From positions 1 through 9,945 of the forward strand of contig JBDSLU010000433.1 of NCBI GenBank assembly GCA_039916225.1: 9,945 nucleotides of DNA. The letters are read 5' to 3'. The notes under the pieces were generated by a model. It was not told where the DNA came from and did no database searches. It saw only the letters and a list, made by a program, of their open reading frames with translations. Numbering within the stretch: position 1 is the stretch's first letter; each line of letters starts with the position of its first letter. A program made the position numbers and the translations under genes. Source of the stretch: JBDSLU01 sp039916225. Its GTDB lineage: Bacteria; Acidobacteriota; Vicinamibacteria; Vicinamibacterales; Vicinamibacteraceae. This document shows positions 5,764 to 9,945 of this stretch, one piece after another.

Positions 5764-6580
5764 TCTCGTCGGCAGCTTCTTCCGCGAGCGCTACGACTCC
5801 GGCGGCGGCTTCACCAACCGCGCCGGGCTCCCCGACCTCTACTACACCGTCTTCGGCCTCGAGGGGATGGCGGCGCTGCAAGCGCCGATCGACGCCGCCC
5901 GCACCCGTGCCTATCTGACCGGCTTCGGGGACGGCGCCGAACTCGACTTCGTCCACCTGAGTTGCCTGGCGCGGTGCTGGGCCAACCTGCCGGAGGGCGT
6001 GCCACCGGCCGACGTCCGGGCACGGATACGCGATCGCGTCGCCACGTTCCGTTCCGGCGACGGGGGCTTCGCCACCGACTCCGGCAGCGACGAGGGGTCC
6101 GCTTACGGCGCCTTCGTCGCGCTCGGCGCCTACCAGGATCTGCGCGAGCCGATTCCCGGCAGCGACGCGCTGATGGCGCAGCTCGTCACGCTGGTGGCCA
6201 CCGACGGCGGCCTCAACAACTTCCCCGGCGCGCCGGTCGGCTTGACCACCGCGACCGCCGCGGGTGCGGCGGCGTTGCGCCAGTTCGGCCGGCCCGTTCC
6301 GGCGACCTTCGGGCCGTGGCTGTTGTCGCAGGCGCACCCGCAGGGTGGCTTTCGGGCCCTGCCCGGCTCACCGATCCCGGACCTGCTGTCGACGGCGACG
6401 GCCATCCACGCGCTGGTCGGCCTGCACGCCGACATCGCCGCGCACAAGGAGCCGTGCCTCGACTTCATCGACTCGTTGTGGACCAACCGCGGCGGCTTCT
6501 ACGGGCACTGGGAAGACGACATCCTCGACTGCGAGTACACGTACTATGGACTGCTCGCCCTGGGCCATCTCAGTCTTTGA
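5696..6580 (+). CDS. Small alpha/alpha-toroid (prenyltransferase/terpene-cyclase-like) protein
   Basis: 294 aa built of about five helical-hairpin repeats, each announced by a Gly-rich turn: GGGF (36-39), GDGGF (121-125), DGGLNNF (170-176), PQGGF (215-219) and NRGGF (264-268). This is the barrel fold shared by protein prenyltransferase beta subunits and squalene cyclases. There is no DXDD acid motif. The last repeat reads LDCEYTYYG, where protein prenyltransferases have a D-x-x-H-T zinc site, so the usual His ligand is replaced by Tyr. Neither known chemistry is therefore clearly supported; a non-catalytic partner or a new activity is possible. GTG 5696 has AAGGG at 5683-5687 (8-nt gap). ATG 5714 with TGAGG upstream is nearly as good. 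The stop is 3 nt before the next gene's start, which places it as partner of the larger cyclase. Confidence 0.75.
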   Translation: MSLRLEMLQVARLAPTLLQSSTDLVGSFFRERYDSGGGFTNRAGLPDLYYTVFGLEGMAALQAPIDAARTRAYLTGFGDGAELDFVHLSCLARCWANLPEGVPPADVRARIRDRVATFRSGDGGFATDSGSDEGSAYGAFVALGAYQDLREPIPGSDALMAQLVTLVATDGGLNNFPGAPVGLTTATAAGAAALRQFGRPVPATFGPWLLSQAHPQGGFRALPGSPIPDLLSTATAIHALVGLHADIAAHKEPCLDFIDSLWTNRGGFYGHWEDDILDCEYTYYGLLALGHLSL

Positions 6581-6583
6581 CCC

Positions 6584-8548
6584 GTGACCAAGGTTGTCGC
6601 CATCTCGGATCGCCGCGCCGCCGGAAGCGGCACGCGGCCAGCCTCGGCCGACTGGCACGATGTCGTTCGTGCGACGCTGCTGCGCGAACGAAACGCCGAC
6701 GGTCACTGGGAAGGCTGCCTGTCGGCCAGCGCGCTCTCGACGGCGACCGCCGTCATCGCCCTGGCCACCGCGACCGCCCGCCGACACGACTCCGGAGTCG
6801 TTGCAGACGCCGGCGACCCCGGAATTTACCCCTCCAACGACTCCGGAGTCGTTGGCCTCATCGCTCGCGGGGCGGCGTGGCTGGCCGCGCATGGGAACGC
6901 CGATGGCGGCTGGGGCGACACGCCGCAGAGCCGCTCCAATATCTCGACGACGGCCTTGGCGTGGGCGGCGCTGCACGTGGCGCCATCGACGCCGGCGATC
7001 GCGATGGCGGAACTGGCCGCGGCCACCTGGCTGACGCACGCCGCCGGCGGCGTCGACGCGGCGTCGCTGCGGCGCGCGCTCGACGTCCGCTACGGCAAGG
7101 ACCGCACCTTCTCGGTGCCGATCCTCACCGCGCTCACCGTCGCCGGCCGCCTGGGCGCGCACGGCTGGCGCCACGTCGCCCAGCTGCCGTTCGAGCTGGC
7201 CGCGGCGCCGCATCAGGCGTTCGCGTGGCTGCGCCTGCCGGTCGTCAGCTACGCGCTGCCGGCCCTCATCGCCATCGGCCAGGCCCGCCACGTCAACCGG
7301 CCGACGCGCAATCCGATCACCCGCGCCGTCCGGGCCCTGACCCGCCGCGCGACGCTGGCCAAGCTGCGGACGATCCAGCCCACCACCGGCGGCTTTCTCG
7401 AGGCGACGCCGCTCACCAGCTTCGTGGTGATGAGCCTCGCCGCCGCCGGCGAAGCCGGCCACGAGGTAGCACGGCACGGCTTGACGTTCCTGGCGCACTC
7501 GGTCCGCGAAGACGGCAGCTGGCCGATCGACACCAATCTCGCCACCTGGGCGACGACGCTGTCTGTCGAGGCGCTGCACGCCGGCGGAACGGTGCCGACG
7601 GCGCTCGACGACGACGCGCGGGCCCGGCTGCTCGAGTGGCTCCTCGGCCAGCAGTATCGCGTCGAGCATCCGTATACCCATGCGGCACCGGGCGGCTGGG
7701 CTTGGACCGACCTGCCGGGCGGCGTTCCGGATGCCGACGACACTGCCGGCGCGCTGCTGGCGCTTTCCCATTTGGTTGGCCCAGCGGGCAGCGCGCCCGA
7801 TGACGCCCGCATCCCCGACGCCGCGGCGGCCGGCGTGCGCTGGCTCCTCGACCTGCAGAACCGCGACGGCGGCATGCCGACCTTCTGCCGCGGCTGGACC
7901 GGCCTGCCGTTCGATCGCAGCGGCCCGGAACTGACGGCGCACGCCGTTCGCGCCTGGTGCGTCTGGCGGCCGCACCTGCCGGCGCCGCTGGCGGTACGCG
8001 TCGACCGCGGACTGATCGACGCCGCGCGTTACCTGTCGCGCGTCCAGCACGGGGACGGCGCCTTCGAGCCGTTGTGGTTCGGCAACGAAGCCGCGCCGCA
8101 CGAAGCGAACCTGACCTACGGCACCGCCAGAGTCCTTCCCGCCCTGGACGCCCTCGACGACGCGCACGTCGCCGGCGCCGCGGGCATGGCCGCGCGGGCG
8201 GCGCGCTGGATCGCCGCCTCGCAGCGTCCGGACGGCGGCTGGAGCGGCTGCGTCGGCTCGACGTCCGGCGCCAGCGGCGATCTGCCGGCGTCGATCGAAG
8301 AGACCGCGCAGGCGGTGGCTGCGCTGGCCACGCACGCGGCGCGCGATCGCGCCGCCGACCTCGTGCCGGTGCGGCGTGGCCTGGCCTGGCTGCGCGCCGC
8401 GACTGACGACGGCCGGCGCTTCCCCGCCGCGCCGATCGGCCTCTACTTCGCCCGGCTGTGGTACAGCGAGGCGCTCTATCCCCTGATCTTCACCGTCGCC
8501 GCGATCCAGGCGGCCGAGCGCGTCCTGGGACGCGACGGGGCGCGATGA
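6584..8548 (+). CDS. Class II terpene cyclase, squalene-hopene-cyclase-like
   Basis: 654 aa, the usual length of squalene-hopene cyclases. The catalytic acid motif DXDD is intact as D383-A-D385-D386 within GGVPDADDTAGALLAL, close to its position in characterised bacterial cyclases. QW-type repeats are visible at NADGGWGDT (105-113), EDGSWPID (309-316), NRDGGMPTF (426-434), HGDGAFEPLWFG (489-500) and RPDGGWSG (548-555). The C-terminus PIGLYFARLWYSEALYPLIFT (617-637) is typical of the family. It should protonate an isoprene terminus and start cationic cyclisation, probably as a monotopic membrane enzyme. The substrate is unknown: squalene, or the diphosphate or alcohol made by the operon's synthase. 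An unusual insertion at residues about 68-90 derives from palindromic DNA (6786-6855). No clear Shine-Dalgarno precedes GTG 6584, so translation is probably coupled to the upstream gene. Confidence 0.9.
   Translation: MTKVVAISDRRAAGSGTRPASADWHDVVRATLLRERNADGHWEGCLSASALSTATAVIALATATARRHDSGVVADAGDPGIYPSNDSGVVGLIARGAAWLAAHGNADGGWGDTPQSRSNISTTALAWAALHVAPSTPAIAMAELAAATWLTHAAGGVDAASLRRALDVRYGKDRTFSVPILTALTVAGRLGAHGWRHVAQLPFELAAAPHQAFAWLRLPVVSYALPALIAIGQARHVNRPTRNPITRAVRALTRRATLAKLRTIQPTTGGFLEATPLTSFVVMSLAAAGEAGHEVARHGLTFLAHSVREDGSWPIDTNLATWATTLSVEALHAGGTVPTALDDDARARLLEWLLGQQYRVEHPYTHAAPGGWAWTDLPGGVPDADDTAGALLALSHLVGPAGSAPDDARIPDAAAAGVRWLLDLQNRDGGMPTFCRGWTGLPFDRSGPELTAHAVRAWCVWRPHLPAPLAVRVDRGLIDAARYLSRVQHGDGAFEPLWFGNEAAPHEANLTYGTARVLPALDALDDAHVAGAAGMAARAARWIAASQRPDGGWSGCVGSTSGASGDLPASIEETAQAVAALATHAARDRAADLVPVRRGLAWLRAATDDGRRFPAAPIGLYFARLWYSEALYPLIFTVAAIQAAERVLGRDGAR
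6786..6855. repeat. Pair of in-frame palindromes inside the cyclase gene
   Basis: A perfect 16-bp palindrome (6786-6801, half-site ACGACTCC) and a perfect 22-bp palindrome (6834-6855, half-site CCAACGACTCC) share an 18-bp direct repeat, ACGACTCCGGAGTCGTTG, offset by 51 bp (17 codons). Both encode DSGVV in the cyclase frame, and being palindromic the minus strand also reads DSGVV. The spacer contains a locally AT-richer GGAATTTACC. The block interrupts what should be a continuous helix-loop-QW region between TATARR and GLIARG. It looks like a small palindromic element within coding DNA. Confidence 0.85.
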
Positions 8549-8555
8549 TGCCGTC

Positions 8556-9719
8556 ATGATTTACCTCGACGCCCACGCCACCACGCCGGTCGATCCGCGC
8601 GTGCTGGATGTCATGCTGCCGCTGCTGCGCGACCAGGTCGGCAACGCCTCGAGCCTCGATCACGCCGCCGGCCGCGGCACGCGCGACGCGGTGGAGACGG
8701 CGCGGCGCCAGGTCGCCGCCACGATCGGGGCGTCGCACAAGGACATCGTCTTCACGAGTGGCGCCACCGAGGCCGACAACCTGGCCATCAAGGGCGTGGC
8801 CGCAAGCCTCAGCGAGCGCGGCGACCACATCGTCACGGTGGCCACCGAGCATCGCGCGGTGCTCGATACCTGCCGGCATCTCGAAGAGCGCGGCTGCCGC
8901 ATCACCCTGCTGCCGGTCGGCGCCGACGGCCTGATCGATCCGGCCGCGGTCGACGCCGCCATCGGCCCGAAGACGATCCTGGTCAGCGTGATGGCCGCCA
9001 ACAATGAGATCGGGGTACTGCAGCCGCTCACCGCCATCGGCCGCATCACCCGGGCCCGCGAGGTGCTCTTCCACACCGACGCCGCCCAGGCCTTCGGCCG
9101 CATCCCGCTCGAGGTGAATGCGATGGGCATCGACCTGCTGTCGATCTCGGCGCACAAGATCCACGGACCGCAGGGCGTCGGCGCGCTCTACGTGCGAACG
9201 CGCCAGCCCACCGTGCGCCTGGCGCCGTTGTTCGACGGCGGCGGGCACGAGCGCGGGCTCCGTCCGGGGACGCTCAACGCCCCCGGCACCGTCGGCCTGG
9301 GCGCGGCGGCAGCGCTGGCCACCGCGGAGATGGCGGCCGAAGGGGTCTGGGTTGGCGCGCTACGCGATCGCCTGCTCGAAGGCCTGCGGGCGGCGATCGA
9401 AGGCGTCCACGTCAACGGCTCGCTCGTCCACCGGCTGCCGAACAACCTCAACGTCTCGATCGACGGCACCGACGAGACGCTCGCCTCGCGTCTCGAGGGC
9501 CTGGCGGTCTCGGCCGGATCGGCGTGCGCGACCGGCAGCATCGAGCCGTCCTATGTCCTGCGCGCGCTCGGCGTTCCCGCCTTGCGGGCTCACGGCACGT
9601 TGCGCTTCGGCCTCTCGCGCTTCACGACGGCGGACGAGATCGATCGGGCCATCGCCATCGTCCGCGACGGCGTCGAGCGTCTGCGAGCGCAGCGGTCCGC
9701 GTCAGCGGCGCGCTCGTGA
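8556..9719 (+). CDS. Cysteine desulfurase (IscS/NifS type)
   Basis: 387-aa PLP-dependent aminotransferase-fold enzyme that converts L-cysteine to alanine plus a protein persulfide for Fe-S cluster assembly. Landmarks are MIYLDAHATTPVDPRV at the start, TEHRA with the PLP-stacking His H99, NNEIG (149-153), the PLP-contacting DAAQ (175-178), Schiff-base lysine K201 in SAHKIHGPQG, RPGT (237-240) and the sulfur-carrying C324 in SAGSACATGS. The loop form and length point to the IscS/NifS group rather than the SufS group. It starts 8 nt after the cyclase stop with no strong Shine-Dalgarno, so coupling is likely. No scaffold gene (iscU/nifU) follows, so it may be a dedicated sulfur source for the operon's Fe-S proteins or simply the housekeeping copy captured downstream (inference). 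A naturally exact ATG start supports the boundary. Confidence 0.93.
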   Translation: MIYLDAHATTPVDPRVLDVMLPLLRDQVGNASSLDHAAGRGTRDAVETARRQVAATIGASHKDIVFTSGATEADNLAIKGVAASLSERGDHIVTVATEHRAVLDTCRHLEERGCRITLLPVGADGLIDPAAVDAAIGPKTILVSVMAANNEIGVLQPLTAIGRITRAREVLFHTDAAQAFGRIPLEVNAMGIDLLSISAHKIHGPQGVGALYVRTRQPTVRLAPLFDGGGHERGLRPGTLNAPGTVGLGAAAALATAEMAAEGVWVGALRDRLLEGLRAAIEGVHVNGSLVHRLPNNLNVSIDGTDETLASRLEGLAVSAGSACATGSIEPSYVLRALGVPALRAHGTLRFGLSRFTTADEIDRAIAIVRDGVERLRAQRSASAARS

Positions 9720-9727
9720 GGCGGCCC

Positions 9728-9751
9728 GCGCCGCGCGTGAGAGCGCGGCGC
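9728..9751. terminator. GC hairpin between convergent genes
   Basis: GCGCCGCGC (9728-9736) and GCGCGGCGC (9743-9751) form a perfect 9-bp stem with a GTGAGA loop. It begins 8 nt after the desulfurase stop and its last base is shared with the stop codon of the minus-strand gene. The position between convergent genes suits a bidirectional terminator, but no T-tract follows on either strand, so Rho-independent function is uncertain. Confidence 0.5.
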
Positions 9752-9945
9752 TACAGATAGCTGAGCCACCAATCGCGGCGGCGGGCTTTCACGCCGGCGA
9801 ACCAGCGGCAGAGCGGGTACATCGCCAGCAGGCTGATCAGCCAGCACACGTAGACCGCCCACAGCGGCCCGCCGATATCTGGCGGCGGCTGCATCGTGGC
9901 GTAGTCGAGCACGTTCAGGAAGAACGGGCTGAGGCTCTTGCCGAG
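9751..9945 (-). CDS. C-terminus of DUF1624/HGSNAT-like membrane protein (partial)
   Basis: Reading the minus strand from the window edge to a TAG (complement of 9751-9753) gives 64 codons with no interruption; the 5' end is off-window. It contains a hydrophobic segment, WAVYVCWLISLLAMYPLC (about 29-46 of the fragment), followed by CRWFAGVKARRRDWWLSYL, a basic/aromatic ending that I associate with DUF1624 / heparan-alpha-glucosaminide N-acetyltransferase-like integral membrane acyltransferases. The preceding FFLNVLDYATM resembles a family FFFYVLHI-type helix. It is convergent to the operon, so it probably belongs to a different transcription unit. Assignment rests on a short tail and is moderate. 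Confidence 0.6.
   Translation of the reverse strand, partial: LGKSLSPFFLNVLDYATMQPPPDIGGPLWAVYVCWLISLLAMYPLCRWFAGVKARRRDWWLSYL

Noticed and set aside
6368..8557. 729-aa open frame on the minus strand opposite the cyclase
   Set aside because: It is longer than the cyclase frame but Arg/Gly/Ala-rich with no domain or motif. High GC at third positions suppresses stops on the opposite strand, and the plus strand shows DXDD and QW motifs.
337..9719. Canonical hopanoid operon (hpn)
   Set aside because: No HpnC, D, E squalene-forming genes, no HpnN transporter or HpnG, and the synthase is fused to DUF116. Only the cyclase, and loosely the radical SAM gene, recall hpn loci.

Overview
The window is GC-rich (roughly two thirds G+C or more by eye), with gene overlaps of the GTGA type, frequent GTG starts and strong G/C bias at third codon positions. 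This fits a high-GC bacterium. The leading guess is a soil or sediment Acidobacteriota (Vicinamibacteria-like), because CTCCCAA-type intergenic heptamers and a DUF1624-like neighbour are what I associate with that group. Planctomycetota or Myxococcota cannot be excluded from sequence alone.

Layout: (1) 1-336 is a non-coding leader. It holds a tandem CTCCCAA/CTTCCAA heptamer array, a G10 tract, reverse-complement copies of the same heptamer, and a three-segment set of alternative hairpins. (2) 337-9719 is one rightward, tightly packed run of eight genes: a COG0523/CobW GTPase; a 129-aa stand-alone HdrA-N-terminus-like Cys protein; a 2x[4Fe-4S] ferredoxin-domain protein; a radical SAM enzyme; a DUF116-polyprenyl diphosphate synthase fusion; a small five-repeat alpha/alpha-toroid protein; a full-length squalene-hopene-cyclase-like class II terpene cyclase with an intact DXDD acid; and an IscS/NifS cysteine desulfurase. 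Junctions are short gaps or overlaps, so one transcript is likely. (3) A strong GC hairpin lies between this operon and a convergent gene (9751-9945, minus strand, 5' end off-window), which is the C-terminus of a DUF1624/HGSNAT-like membrane acyltransferase.

Reading of the operon (inference): the synthase makes a polyprenyl diphosphate and the DXDD cyclase folds it or a derivative. The small toroid protein assists or acts on a related substrate. The radical SAM enzyme modifies the product or a precursor, fed with electrons by the HdrA-like/ferredoxin pair. The desulfurase supplies sulfur for the many Fe-S clusters, and the COG0523 GTPase may deliver a metal, possibly to the Cys-rich DUF116 domain. 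No squalene synthase (HpnCDE or SQS type) is in the window, so the substrate is open. The combination looks like an iron-sulfur-dependent isoprenoid/cyclic terpenoid pathway that I do not recognise as a characterised system.

A separate curiosity is a pair of perfect palindromes inserted in frame near the 5' end of the cyclase gene. It resembles palindromic elements that colonise coding sequence.
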